64,000 nucleotides of DNA from Paenibacillus tepidiphilus (GTDB lineage Bacteria; Bacillota; Bacilli; Paenibacillales; Paenibacillaceae), in contig NZ_VWRQ01000013.1 of the NCBI RefSeq assembly GCF_008635795.1, forward strand, positions 124,001-188,000, written 5' to 3'. Positions 9,116-17,767 of the stretch are shown one piece after another; position 1 is the stretch's first letter; each line of letters starts with the position of its first letter. The notes below the pieces were generated by a model. It ran no database searches and was not told the DNA's origin. It worked only from the letters and a program-made list of their open reading frames with translations. The position numbers and the translations under genes are program-made.

Positions 9116-11578
9116 TTAACCCTCAGCCGTATCCCGGGCCGCCCGGATGAGCAGCTCTCCGCCGGCCGGGTCATCGTCCATTTGCACGATAATCGCACCG
9201 GTCCCGCCGTTGCGTGCCCAGCCTGTATGCCCGTCTTGGAGCTCCTCCAGCGTAATTTCAGACAGCCCGTCCACTGCCTCCGCAGCAAAAAACGGATAGC
9301 ACAGTGCAAAGCGGATCATCTGTCTGCGCGGAACAAAACCCTGTACCTGATAGGACCAGCTGATCCGCAAGGCGCCCGCTTCTCCGGCGGCAGCTACAGC
9401 CAGCTGTGAGTATTGTCCGTTTCTGTAAGCGAAGCTGTGGCCGTCATCTTCATATAGCGTATAAGAGGAAGCAAAGCCCTCCTGCGCTTCGGCGCCATAA
9501 AGATGGAAGGTTACGGTCTCCTCCAGTTCCTCCAGGGCATACTGCTTCAGTGGGCCTTCGGCTACAAAGCTGCCCGCCTTCACGTACATCGGCATAATAT
9601 GCAGCGGAGCAGCCGCAAGGATATGGCTCCCTCCCTCATGAACCTCACCGTCCCAGTAATCCAGCCAGCGTCCTTCCGGCAGGTAGACCGAGCGGTGCTC
9701 CGTATCCGGACGGTAGACCGGGGCAATCAGTACACCCTCGCCCAGCAGGAACTGGTCGCAGAGGTTGTACACATAAGGGTCCCGCGGATATTCCAGGATC
9801 AGCGGCCGCATGATCGGCAGCCCGGTCGTCTCCGCCTCATGGAACAGGTTGTAGAGATGCGGCAGCCAGCGGTAGCGCAGGCTGATGTAATCCCGCAGAA
9901 TCGTCTCTACCTCTTCCCCGAACGACCACGGCTCCTGGCGGAGCGTGCCGATGGAGGAATGGTTGCGGCAGTAAGGGAAGAATACGCCCATCTGCGTCCA
10001 GCGCACCAGCAGCTGTGCGGAGGTATGATGGGCGAACCCGCCGATATCCGGGCCGGAGAAGGCAAGGCCCGAGAGGCCCATGTTAAGCACCATCGGCATC
10101 GCCATCGCCATATGCTCCCAGAAGCTGCGGTTGTCGCCGGTCCAGACGGCGGCATAGCGCTGGACGCCCGCATAGCCTGCCCGCGTCAGCACGAAGGGCC
10201 GTTCGCCCTGCATATGCTCGGCCAAGCCTTCATACGTCGCCTTCGACATCATCATGCCGTACAGATTGTGGTACTCCTCATGGGTTACCGGGCGGCCGTT
10301 GTTGAAGTGCATGACATCGAGGTCCATCGTCTTGCTCTCGTTGAACACCGCCGGCTCATTCATATCGTTCCAGATGCCTTGAATGCCGAGGTCGGTGTAG
10401 TACTTGTGCAGGTCGCCCCACCATTCCGCCGCCCGGCTGTCGCTGAAGTCGGGAAAGGCGCTGATGCCCGGCCATACCTCCCCGAAGAAGATATCCCCTT
10501 CAAGCCGCCGGCAAAAATGCTTGTTCAGCACCCCTTCCTTGTAGACCTCGTAGTTGGGGTCCTTTTTAACCCCCGGATCGACGATCGGTACGATCCGCAC
10601 GCCCAGCTCCCCGAGCTCGGCGATCATTTTCTCCGGCTCGGCAAAATTAACAGGATCAAAGGTGAATACACGGTATTCATCCATGTAATGAATATCGAGA
10701 TAGATGACGTCGCACGGTATTTTCTTCTCACGGAAGGTCCGGGCGAGCTGCAGCACCTCCTGCTGGTTCATGTAGCTGTAACGCGACTGATGGTAACCAA
10801 GCGCCCATTTCGGCGGCAGCGGAATCCGGCCGGTCAGGGAGGTATATCTTTTGACCACATCCTTCATTTCGGGCCCGTTAATAAAGTACATGTCATAAGC
10901 TCCGGTGGAGCAGCCGATGGAGAACGCCACTCCATGCGAGCGCATATCGAAATCGCTGCGGCCCGTATTGTCCAGAAACAGCCCGTAGCTCAGGTCGTCA
11001 TGCATGTGGATCAGCAGCGGTATGGACTCATAGAGCGCTTCAATCTCCGGCAAATGCGGCGCGAATACATCCGTATTCCAGTTCGTGTACTTCTCCCCGC
11101 GCTTGTCGAGGAAGCTGGACTTCTCCCCCAGCCCGTAGAAGTGGGAGTCCGGCTGCATGTCGTATTCCGCATGGCTGGCACCGCGCGGATTCCAGCTGAC
11201 TGCATTTTGCTCCATGATCACCTTGCCCTCCAGGTTCTCCACAGTGATCACAAAGTTTGTCTTCATAATGGTCAACCGGATGGCCCCGGTGGTGAAGATC
11301 AGCTCATTCTCCGTCTCTTCGGCCGGGAAGAGATGCGGAATACAGCATTCCGGCATCACTGCAGGGCTTGTCGTCAGATCCGGCGCTTTTCCCCGGAACA
11401 CCTTCATCCGGAACATATCGTCCCCGAGGAAAATAAAGACGATGCCACCGCGCTCCCCATGGCAGATGTAGACATTCTCCGCACGCTCCCAGGACACCAG
11501 GCTGCCCGGGGTGGTCCAGGTCTCCTTCATGATCAGTGGTCCGACTTTTTCGGGGCGTATCGCTTCACTGCTTTCCAT
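9116..11578 (-). CDS. Glycoside hydrolase family 31 alpha-glucosidase
   Basis: Retaining exo-glycosidase, probably cytoplasmic because no signal peptide is seen. An N-terminal galactose-mutarotase-like domain (residues about 1-230) precedes the TIM barrel. The nucleophile Asp is in WNDMNEP near residue 405, the acid/base Asp in WTGDNRSFW near residue 480, and a beta-sandwich C-terminus follows. The start chosen is the ATG at 11578, with GGGGGA 9 nt upstream; the ATG at 11587 directly abuts the SD. Length 820 is normal. Substrate cannot be read from sequence; maltose/isomaltose or xyloside activity are the family options. Monocistronic. Confidence 0.92.
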   Translation of the reverse strand: MESSEAIRPEKVGPLIMKETWTTPGSLVSWERAENVYICHGERGGIVFIFLGDDMFRMKVFRGKAPDLTTSPAVMPECCIPHLFPAEETENELIFTTGAIRLTIMKTNFVITVENLEGKVIMEQNAVSWNPRGASHAEYDMQPDSHFYGLGEKSSFLDKRGEKYTNWNTDVFAPHLPEIEALYESIPLLIHMHDDLSYGLFLDNTGRSDFDMRSHGVAFSIGCSTGAYDMYFINGPEMKDVVKRYTSLTGRIPLPPKWALGYHQSRYSYMNQQEVLQLARTFREKKIPCDVIYLDIHYMDEYRVFTFDPVNFAEPEKMIAELGELGVRIVPIVDPGVKKDPNYEVYKEGVLNKHFCRRLEGDIFFGEVWPGISAFPDFSDSRAAEWWGDLHKYYTDLGIQGIWNDMNEPAVFNESKTMDLDVMHFNNGRPVTHEEYHNLYGMMMSKATYEGLAEHMQGERPFVLTRAGYAGVQRYAAVWTGDNRSFWEHMAMAMPMVLNMGLSGLAFSGPDIGGFAHHTSAQLLVRWTQMGVFFPYCRNHSSIGTLRQEPWSFGEEVETILRDYISLRYRWLPHLYNLFHEAETTGLPIMRPLILEYPRDPYVYNLCDQFLLGEGVLIAPVYRPDTEHRSVYLPEGRWLDYWDGEVHEGGSHILAAAPLHIMPMYVKAGSFVAEGPLKQYALEELEETVTFHLYGAEAQEGFASSYTLYEDDGHSFAYRNGQYSQLAVAAAGEAGALRISWSYQVQGFVPRRQMIRFALCYPFFAAEAVDGLSEITLEELQDGHTGWARNGGTGAIIVQMDDDPAGGELLIRAARDTAEG

Positions 11579-11749
11579 AATTGTCATTCCCCCTTCCGGC
11601 TGCCGCCGAGTTGTTGTAAAAATGCATATAATACATATTTACCCCGACTTTCCGCAGTGCTATCCGCTAATTTGCGATGACCTGCCGGTCATTATTTTTG
11701 CAAAACCAGTCTGAATCTCGGATATTGCGGGTATATTATGATAGACCCG

Positions 11750-11789
11750 GGACTTGCCATACCATCATAGGACTTGCCATATTATCATA
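11750..11789. repeat. 20-bp tandem repeat upstream of the TspO-like gene
   Basis: The copies 11750-11769 and 11770-11789 share GGACTTGCCATA and a TATCATA-like end, differing at two positions. They lie 20-59 bp before the TTG start and could be a regulator-binding site or part of the promoter. Confidence 0.5.
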
Positions 11790-11808
11790 CAGACAGGAAG
11801 TGATCCGT

Positions 11809-12564
11809 TTGAACCGCACTAATCCTTATAAGTGGTGGAATCTGTTATTCTACCTTGGCGTTATCGCCGTCAATGTGCTTTCGGTAACGCTGCCGCTGGG
11901 CGGAAGAACCACCGGAGAGATTTCCGACCGGTATCATACGTATTTCACGCCCGCCGGGTATGCCTTCAGCATCTGGTCGCTGATCTATGTACTTTTGGCC
12001 GGATTCGTAATTTACCAATTCCGCACAGTAACCGGCTCCCGCGATTCGGTACGCTCCATCGGCTTCTGGTTTGTGCTCAGCTGTGTGTTTAATATGGGCT
12101 GGCTGATTCTTTGGCATTATCTTTATATCGAGCTGTCGCTTGCGCTGATGATTCTGCTGTTGATTTCGTTAATCGTTATTTACCGGAAGACGCGGGCAAT
12201 TCCAAACCCCACCACCGGAGAGAAATGGCTGCTGCAGCTGCCCTTCAGCATTTACCTCGGCTGGATTTCCGTTGCAACCATCGTCAATGTCAGCATTGTA
12301 TTGACGAAGAATGATTGGGGCGGGTTCGGTCTCAGCGGAACGACCTGGGCGGTCATCATGCTGATCGTCGGCGCTATTCTGGCCGTTATCGTCAGTTTCC
12401 CTCACCGCGACTGCATTTATCCGCTCGTCTTCGTCTGGGCTTTTATTGCCATCGCCTTAGAACAGCATGAGACCGGCAACGTCTTTATCACCGCGCTGGT
12501 TACTGCCGGACTGCTGCTGCTCTACAGCATCTGGCTGCTGCTGACGCCGCGGCGCCGGCGTTGA
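11809..12564 (+). CDS. TspO/MBR-like multi-pass membrane protein
   Basis: A 251-residue protein with seven or eight hydrophobic segments, Trp-rich loops and the FTPAGYAFSIWSLIY segment typical of tryptophan-rich sensory (TspO/MBR-related) proteins. It is longer than classical five-helix TspO (about 160 residues). The start is taken as TTG 11809, 8 nt after AGGAAG; the longer frame from 11677 has no SD and adds an unlikely hydrophilic leader. A basic RRRR tail ends the protein. Function unknown; TspO relatives bind tetrapyrroles. Confidence 0.65.
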   Translation: MNRTNPYKWWNLLFYLGVIAVNVLSVTLPLGGRTTGEISDRYHTYFTPAGYAFSIWSLIYVLLAGFVIYQFRTVTGSRDSVRSIGFWFVLSCVFNMGWLILWHYLYIELSLALMILLLISLIVIYRKTRAIPNPTTGEKWLLQLPFSIYLGWISVATIVNVSIVLTKNDWGGFGLSGTTWAVIMLIVGAILAVIVSFPHRDCIYPLVFVWAFIAIALEQHETGNVFITALVTAGLLLLYSIWLLLTPRRRR

Positions 12565-12591
12565 TATCAAGAATTCGCGCATACAATTAAA

Positions 12592-12630
12592 ACAGGCTGC
12601 CCGCGCCATTTCGTTGGCGGAGCAGCCTGT
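12592..12630 (-). terminator. Terminator after ridA
   Basis: The 9-bp arms 12592-12600 and 12622-12630 have an inner CGCCA stem. Read leftward they are followed by TTTT. It serves the leftward ridA gene and may block rightward read-through from the TspO-like gene. Confidence 0.65.
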
Positions 12631-12646
12631 CTGCTGTATTACCGTA

Positions 12647-13027
12647 TTATTTCTTGCGGGCTACGACTTCGATCTCAACCAGACCATCCTTCGGCAGACG
12701 CGCCACCTCTACGGCGCTGCGCGCCGGGTACGGCTCCGTGAAGAACGTGCTGTACACCTCGTTAACAGCCGTGAAGTCATTCATATCCTTCAGGAATACC
12801 GTCGTCTTCACCACCTGCTCCAGCGTCGCCCCTGCTTCTTCAAGAATAGCTTTAACATTGCTGAGCGACTGGCGCGCCTGCTCCTGTACGCCTTCGGCCA
12901 ATTCTCCCGTTTCCGGATTCAGCCCGAGCTGGCCGGATGTATAGACCCAGCTCCCTGTAACAATTGCCTGGCTGTAAGGCCCGATCGCTCCCGGCGCCTT
13001 CGTTGTCGCCACCTGCTTTTTACCCAC
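12647..13027 (-). CDS. ridA: RidA-family enamine/imine deaminase
   Basis: Hydrolyses reactive 2-aminoacrylate and related enamines made by PLP enzymes. At 126 residues it has the standard length for this trimeric chorismate-mutase-like fold. Visible motifs are the N-terminal APGAIGPYSQAI, SGQLGLNPETG and the C-terminal PARSAVEVARLPKDGLVEIEV, which carries the catalytic Arg and Glu. It starts at GTG 13027 with GGAGGAG upstream. Single gene with its own terminator. Confidence 0.92.
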   Translation of the reverse strand: MGKKQVATTKAPGAIGPYSQAIVTGSWVYTSGQLGLNPETGELAEGVQEQARQSLSNVKAILEEAGATLEQVVKTTVFLKDMNDFTAVNEVYSTFFTEPYPARSAVEVARLPKDGLVEIEVVARKK

Positions 13028-13140
13028 GATATCTCCTCCTGTTGGTACACGGCGGTATCCCTATGTACGCTTGTATTATGACCCATTGTACGTCGCCTTG
13101 CCTGCCTCATGCAAATCATACAGCCCGTGCGGCCCGGTGA

Positions 13141-13803
13141 TCAGCGTCCGCCGACCACATGAATGACATCATTCGGGTAAACATGCACCCCGCCTGTATT
13201 GGCCAGGGCGATATTGACCATCGCCCGCGCGACCTTGGCACCGGGAATGGCCCGGTACTTGGCCGCTTTGCCGACCATGGCGAAATCCAGCGCTTTCATG
13301 ACTACCGCTGCCACGCGCTCGCCCAGCCGGAATTCCGTGCGTTCGCCCAGCAGCAGCGACGGGCGGAAGAGATGCAGTCCGTGGAACTGGACCGCAATCA
13401 GGCCTTCCTCGGCTTTACCTTTGGTGCGGCTGTAGAAGTTGCGTGATTTGGCGTTCGCGCCCATCGAAGAGACGGCCAGAAATTGCTTGACGCCGCATTC
13501 CTTGGCCAGCCTGGCGGCAGCCAGCGGATACTCCAGATCCACACGCTCAAAGGCGGCCTGGGACCCGGCCTGCTTAATCGTCGTCCCCAGACAGCAGAAT
13601 ACGGCCGCAGCCCCCATAAATTCTTCTCTATATTGGTCAATCCGTTCCCAATCCACAAGCACCTGCTTCAGCTTCGGGTGCTCAAGCGGCAGCGGTCGGC
13701 GGACCAGCACGCGGACCTCAGTCCAATCCCCCGCCAGCAAATCCCCGGTCACCGCCTTGCCGACCAAGCCAGTAGCCCCCAGCACCACCGCTATTTTTGT
13801 CAT
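13141..13803 (-). CDS. NAD(P)-binding oxidoreductase / epimerase-like protein
   Basis: A 220-residue atypical short-chain dehydrogenase. The dinucleotide-binding GATGLVG is at residues 9-15 and a second conserved segment is AVSSMGAN. It is of the NmrA/HTATIP2-like type that binds NAD(P)H and may lack dehydrogenase activity. It starts at ATG 13803, 5 nt after AAAGGAGG; the longer upstream frame overlaps the MFS gene end and lacks an SD. It lies 40 bp downstream of that transporter gene and may be co-transcribed. Substrate unknown. Confidence 0.82.
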   Translation of the reverse strand: MTKIAVVLGATGLVGKAVTGDLLAGDWTEVRVLVRRPLPLEHPKLKQVLVDWERIDQYREEFMGAAAVFCCLGTTIKQAGSQAAFERVDLEYPLAAARLAKECGVKQFLAVSSMGANAKSRNFYSRTKGKAEEGLIAVQFHGLHLFRPSLLLGERTEFRLGERVAAVVMKALDFAMVGKAAKYRAIPGAKVARAMVNIALANTGGVHVYPNDVIHVVGGR

Positions 13804-13843
13804 GATAGCCTCCTTTAAAATTGGCTTTATCCTCCGTTTGTCC

Positions 13844-15115
13844 CTAATCCTTGAGAATCCGGCGTCCCAGAAGCAGCGCCAGGGCAATCATCAGCGTTCC
13901 TACCAGCAGCTGCAGCCCGTACACCTGCGTCCAGTGCGGCCATTCTGCAATCCATTCATAAATTTGACCGCCGAGCACCGGCCCGAAGAAGGCCGCCAGC
14001 CCCGTCAGCGCCGCATACATCGCCATATACATCGGCCGTTCCCGCTTCGGAGTATCCCCGATAATGAAATTAAAGGCCAGCTGGTTAAACCCGCCTACGC
14101 CGACCCCGAACAGCATATGTGCGGCAAACAGAACCGGCAGCATCGGCAGGATGGACAACAGTCCCCAGAGAAGCGAGGACGCGGCAATAATCGGCAGCGT
14201 AAAGAGCAGCAGCCTCTTATTGCTGTACCGGGCGTTCAGGTTGCCCCATACATAGAAGCTCGCCATCATCAGAACGGTCTGCGACACATTGAGCAGCGAC
14301 AAGGTTTCATATTCCAGATGCAGCAGCTCCAGCATGACATAGGAGTACAGCGGTACCGTAATGTTCTGCAGCAGCAGCCAGGCCGAGAGGAACAGTGTCG
14401 ATTTCATAAACAGCCGGTCGTGAAGCGGTTTCTTAACCATCGGCAGAAAGCTCGTCTCCTCCGACTTCTCGAACGGGACATCCGGATAGAAGAAGAACGT
14501 AACGATATTCAAGAAAGAAAAAATCCAGACCACGATATACAGGATCAGAAATCCCTGTCCACCGGGATACCGGTCCAGTACAACACCTCCGCCATAGATA
14601 ACAAGACTGCCCAGCGCATTCAGCAGCGTGTTGCGTATCCCGAAGTAACGTCCGCGTACACGGGCCGGCACAAGATCACTGATGACGGAGTTCCATAGCA
14701 TGCCGCCTGCCGTGTTGGCAATAAATGCGCTGGTATACAGCATGATAAAGGCGATAACCCAGTATTCCTGCGGGAACAGGAACGGGACTAGTCCCGTCGA
14801 GACCCAGAGCAGACGCTGCAGGCCGATAAAAGTCACCAGTGCCCATTTACGGCTGGGCAATCTCTGGATCAGATAAGCTACACCGATCTGTGCCACATTG
14901 ACCAGTGTGGTCAGTGCCAGCACAAAGCCGATTTGCCCGGAGCTTGCGCCTAAATACAGCAGATATCCGGTGAGGAATTGTCCCTGCAGCAGCACCTGAA
15001 AGATCGTGGAAGGGATTCCTTCGATGGTGGCGATCTTCAGATTCCTGCGGTGTAACGAGGGCTTGCGGCTGCGCTTGTCGCGCCGGCCCGGCTGCCCTCT
15101 TAGCATGATGTTCAT
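13844..15115 (-). CDS. Major facilitator superfamily transporter
   Basis: A 423-residue protein with about twelve hydrophobic helices. The N-terminus is basic and cytoplasmic (RRDKRSRKPSLHRRN), and the loop motif VPARVRGRYFGIRNTLLN resembles the MFS signature between helices. Substrate cannot be assigned. The start ATG 15115 has AAGGAG 12 nt upstream. It heads a possible two-gene operon with the NAD(P)-binding protein. Confidence 0.85.
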   Translation of the reverse strand: MNIMLRGQPGRRDKRSRKPSLHRRNLKIATIEGIPSTIFQVLLQGQFLTGYLLYLGASSGQIGFVLALTTLVNVAQIGVAYLIQRLPSRKWALVTFIGLQRLLWVSTGLVPFLFPQEYWVIAFIMLYTSAFIANTAGGMLWNSVISDLVPARVRGRYFGIRNTLLNALGSLVIYGGGVVLDRYPGGQGFLILYIVVWIFSFLNIVTFFFYPDVPFEKSEETSFLPMVKKPLHDRLFMKSTLFLSAWLLLQNITVPLYSYVMLELLHLEYETLSLLNVSQTVLMMASFYVWGNLNARYSNKRLLLFTLPIIAASSLLWGLLSILPMLPVLFAAHMLFGVGVGGFNQLAFNFIIGDTPKRERPMYMAMYAALTGLAAFFGPVLGGQIYEWIAEWPHWTQVYGLQLLVGTLMIALALLLGRRILKD

Positions 15116-15228
15116 GGGGTCATGACACTCCTTCTTGCAGCATTGGCTCCATTCTACTCAGCGGCTATCTACTGTCAATAAGACGAAACCACAATTAGAA
15201 TTGGAGCTTCTGGCAATGAAAAAGCGTT

Positions 15229-16626
15229 TCAGTACGGCAGGTAGAGGGAAAAGCGGGAGCCCCGTCCTTCTTCGCTATGCAGCGTGATGAAGCCGCCGAG
15301 CAGCCGGGCCAGGTCGCTGCTGATTGACAGCCCGAGACCCGTCCCCCCATACTGGCGGCTGATCGCAGGATCCGCCTGCTGAAACATCTCGAAGATTAAA
15401 TCGTGCTTCTCGGGAGCGATGCCAATCCCCGTATCGGTAACATCAAACACAACCCAGCGTTTAAGTCCGTCACCTGCAGCCTGTTCCTCCGTCCGGACCC
15501 TGAGCGCAACCGAACCGGCTGCTGTAAACTTGAAGCTGTTGGCCAGCAGATTGCGCAGAATTTGCTGCACACGCTTAGGATCCGAGGTAATCGTTAACGG
15601 GACATTGTCATCCAGTGTAATGAGGAAGTCCAGTTTTTTTTGCTTGGCGATAAGGTCGAACTGCAGCGCAACCAGCTCTGGAATCTCACTTACATTCAGC
15701 TCTTCCAGCACGACATCCAGCTTCCCGGCCTCCACCTTGGATAAATCGAGAATATCATTGATAAGCGCCAGCAGATCTTCCCCTGAGCGCTGGATGATAC
15801 CGGCGTACTCACCGACTTCTTGACGGCTCAGCGTCCCTTCATGTTCATTGATTAATTGGGACAGGTTAATAATACTGTTCAACGGAGTACGCAGTTCATG
15901 CGACATATTGGCCAGAAACTGCGATTTGTACTGGGAAGCCAGTGTCAGCTGCCGGGCTCGTTCTTCCAGCACAATCTTGTTCTTGTGCAGCTCTTCCGTC
16001 TGTGCCGATAACATCTTGTTGGCCTGTATGATCTGGCCCCGCTGCTTATGCTCCAAGTGAAAGTCACGGATAATCAGGGCGAACAGAAGACTGAGCACAA
16101 AGCCCGCGGGAAGAGTAACCGGCATAATCTCCGTGATGTATTCACGGGTAGGTATCACACCGAATATTGCAATGTTAACCACGTTAACGATGTTCACCAG
16201 CACAATGGTTATGAGACCCTTCATGCCCATGGAGGCCGGCGTGCGGCGAATCCAGAAGCTCAGGCCGGCACACAGCAGGCCCAACAGGGACATATTGAGC
16301 ACCCCTACCCATGCCGCATCGGTAACTCCGAAGGTCAGCCGCATCAGGCCGATGCCCGAGCCGATCACAATAAGCGTATAAGGATGCGGGTAGGCCAATG
16401 CAGAAATCATCAGCGGCACATACCGCAAGTCGAAGATTACATGCTCGTCCAGCCTGTAGCCGAATAAAGAGCTGGCCCAGCCGGCAAAGATCGCCAGAAC
16501 GACCCAGCTTGCCTGCTGGATGCGCCGTGATGCGTGCGAAAGTGTATGCTTGTATATCAGGTTCGCCAGATAGGCGAGGGTAATCAGGATCGCTGTATTC
16601 ACAAAGAATATTTTGAGATATTCCAT
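15229..16626 (-). CDS. Membrane sensor histidine kinase
   Basis: A 465-residue protein. The first 200 residues hold five or six membrane helices resembling the 5TM-LYT sensor module. A coiled-coil linker follows, then the HisKA box NMSHELRTPLNSII (phospho-His near residue 242) and the HATPase boxes N (LANSFKF), G1 (DTGIGI) and G2 (GGTGLGLSI). No receiver domain or neighbouring response regulator is present, so it is an orphan kinase. It starts at ATG 16626 after AGGAG. The ligand is unknown; LYT-type sensors often respond to cell-wall or peptide signals. Confidence 0.9.
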   Translation of the reverse strand: MEYLKIFFVNTAILITLAYLANLIYKHTLSHASRRIQQASWVVLAIFAGWASSLFGYRLDEHVIFDLRYVPLMISALAYPHPYTLIVIGSGIGLMRLTFGVTDAAWVGVLNMSLLGLLCAGLSFWIRRTPASMGMKGLITIVLVNIVNVVNIAIFGVIPTREYITEIMPVTLPAGFVLSLLFALIIRDFHLEHKQRGQIIQANKMLSAQTEELHKNKIVLEERARQLTLASQYKSQFLANMSHELRTPLNSIINLSQLINEHEGTLSRQEVGEYAGIIQRSGEDLLALINDILDLSKVEAGKLDVVLEELNVSEIPELVALQFDLIAKQKKLDFLITLDDNVPLTITSDPKRVQQILRNLLANSFKFTAAGSVALRVRTEEQAAGDGLKRWVVFDVTDTGIGIAPEKHDLIFEMFQQADPAISRQYGGTGLGLSISSDLARLLGGFITLHSEEGRGSRFSLYLPY

Positions 16627-16763
16627 AGCTTCACTCCTGCTGCACATAGGAAAGGCAGTTATTGTTACTTCATACTATCATATTTAATAAGTCGAATATA
16701 TGAAACCACAGTTCCATAAATATGTATAGGGATAGACCTGCCACTTTAGGCTTAAGGAACAGC

Positions 16764-16799
16764 AGAAGAGCGCAAATCAGATACGATTCGCGCTCTTCT
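16764..16799 (-). terminator. Hairpin overlapping the end of the 83-residue gene
   Basis: The 10-bp arms 16764-16773 and 16790-16799 enclose a loop containing the TGA stop of the leftward small gene. There is no clear T-tract, so terminator function is uncertain. Confidence 0.4.
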
Positions 16800-17028
16800 T
16801 GTGAAGAGAAAACCACGGCCAGGCCAGAATTCCCCGCCTTGGGGACTGTATGCCTCTGTGCCCGTTCTGGGGCTCCGGCTCCGGTAATGGCTCCTCCATC
16901 TGGTCATATCCGGCCGGCACAGTATAATATCGGGGGTGATACGTGCAGATCGTTTCTCCCTCAAGCGTAAGCACCCGATCACTATGAATTTCTAGAATCC
17001 GGCCGGCCGCAACATGGAATTTGTCCAT
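16777..17028 (-). CDS. Small unknown protein
   Basis: An 83-residue protein, not recognised. The N-terminal half looks like a small beta-rich domain (LEIHSDRVLTLEGETICTYH). The tail is Pro/Glu-rich then basic (PEPEPQNGHRG). A GAGGCGGTG lies upstream of the ATG with a slightly long spacing. There are no cysteine motifs or membrane segments. It lies between the histidine kinase and csbD with nothing to suggest function. Confidence 0.5.
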   Translation of the reverse strand: MDKFHVAAGRILEIHSDRVLTLEGETICTYHPRYYTVPAGYDQMEEPLPEPEPQNGHRGIQSPRRGILAWPWFSLHKKSANRI

Positions 17029-17115
17029 AAGACACCGCCTCTACTGGCATATATGACCGTATTGAAACTTGAGGCTTGAAATTCTATAATTCCTGATTGC
17101 TATAGTTAAAGTTGA

Positions 17116-17319
17116 TCAGTTGCGGAGTGTCTGCTCCCAGCTGCGGTATTCCGCTTCGGCATCGTCCTTGGAATGTCCGTAACGTTCCTGAAGCTTACCG
17201 ATCAATTTATCCTTTTCACCGTCAATGACATCCAGATCATCATCCGTGAGCTGGCCCCATTGCTTCTTGGCTTCGCCTTTAAATTGCAGCCATTTTCCCT
17301 TAATTACGTTGCTGTCCAT
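17116..17319 (-). CDS. csbD: CsbD-family stress protein
   Basis: A 67-residue hydrophilic protein with the CsbD signature (IKGKWLQFKGEAKKQWGQLTDDD near the N-terminus and a GKLQERYG segment). The family is induced in the SigB general stress response of Bacillus; molecular function is unknown. The start ATG has GGAGATG about 11 nt upstream. No SigB promoter was confirmed by eye. Confidence 0.9.
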   Translation of the reverse strand: MDSNVIKGKWLQFKGEAKKQWGQLTDDDLDVIDGEKDKLIGKLQERYGHSKDDAEAEYRSWEQTLRN

Positions 17320-17521
17320 TATCTGCTCATCTCCTTAAATAGTTTAGGTATGGTCAGAGGCTCATGTCCTAGAATATAATTACCCTTGCCTCCGTGGGCT
17401 GAATCGAACCCGCCGCCTCGCTACAAAAGTCGTTTTTTGTCACATAATATACTTTTCCAAAGGGTAGTCCAATCTTTTAAAATTTGATATACTTCAGGTG
17501 TAAATAAAACTTTAACTTTTA

Positions 17522-17537
17522 AGTGATTATTTTCACA
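17522..17537 (+). promoter_or_regulatory. FNR/CRP- or Rex-type palindrome (distal) upstream of pplA
   Basis: AGTGA-TTATTT-TCACA fits the TGTGA-N6-TCACA consensus shared by B. subtilis Fnr/CRP-type sites and overlaps the Rex consensus (TTGTGAA-N4-TTCACAA). It lies 230 bp before the lipoprotein start, in the 448-bp gap after csbD. A weaker relative with a degenerate left arm (right arm TCACA at 17439-17443) lies further upstream. Confidence 0.6.
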
Positions 17538-17683
17538 TGACAATTCAGCAGGTATGTGCTAGAATGCCATCGGAGTCGAAACGAAATGATTAAATTTTTT
17601 CATAATGCTTGCCGATATATGTAGGAGAATCGCAACAATTCCCTAGTTCGGTTCATGCAGATAGTGACATTTATCATTTATAA

Positions 17684-17699
17684 AGTGATTTTTGTCACT
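17684..17699 (+). promoter_or_regulatory. FNR/CRP- or Rex-type palindrome (proximal) upstream of pplA
   Basis: AGTGA-TTTTTG-TCACT is symmetric and lies 69 bp before the pplA start. A third, weaker relative (AGTGA-CATTTA-TCATT) lies exactly 21 bp upstream at 17663-17678. With a -10-like TACATT at 17721-17726 the proximal site would be centred near -41.5, the class II activator position; that promoter choice is tentative. Confidence 0.65.
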
Positions 17700-17708
17700 T
17701 CCATAGCT

Positions 17709-17731
17709 ATTAAAATGTTTTACATTTTAAT
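17709..17731. repeat. Perfect 9-bp inverted repeat in the pplA promoter region
   Basis: ATTAAAATG and CATTTTAAT are separated by 5 bp, 37 bp upstream of the pplA start. It could be an operator or simply AT-rich promoter sequence. Confidence 0.4.
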
Positions 17732-17767
17732 ATATATATTTTAAACTATTTTTGGAGGTCATTTCAA

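Noticed and set aside
9503..11680. 725-codon rightward frame opposite the GH31 gene
   Set aside because: Shadow of GC-rich codon use; the leftward frame carries complete GH31 catalytic motifs.
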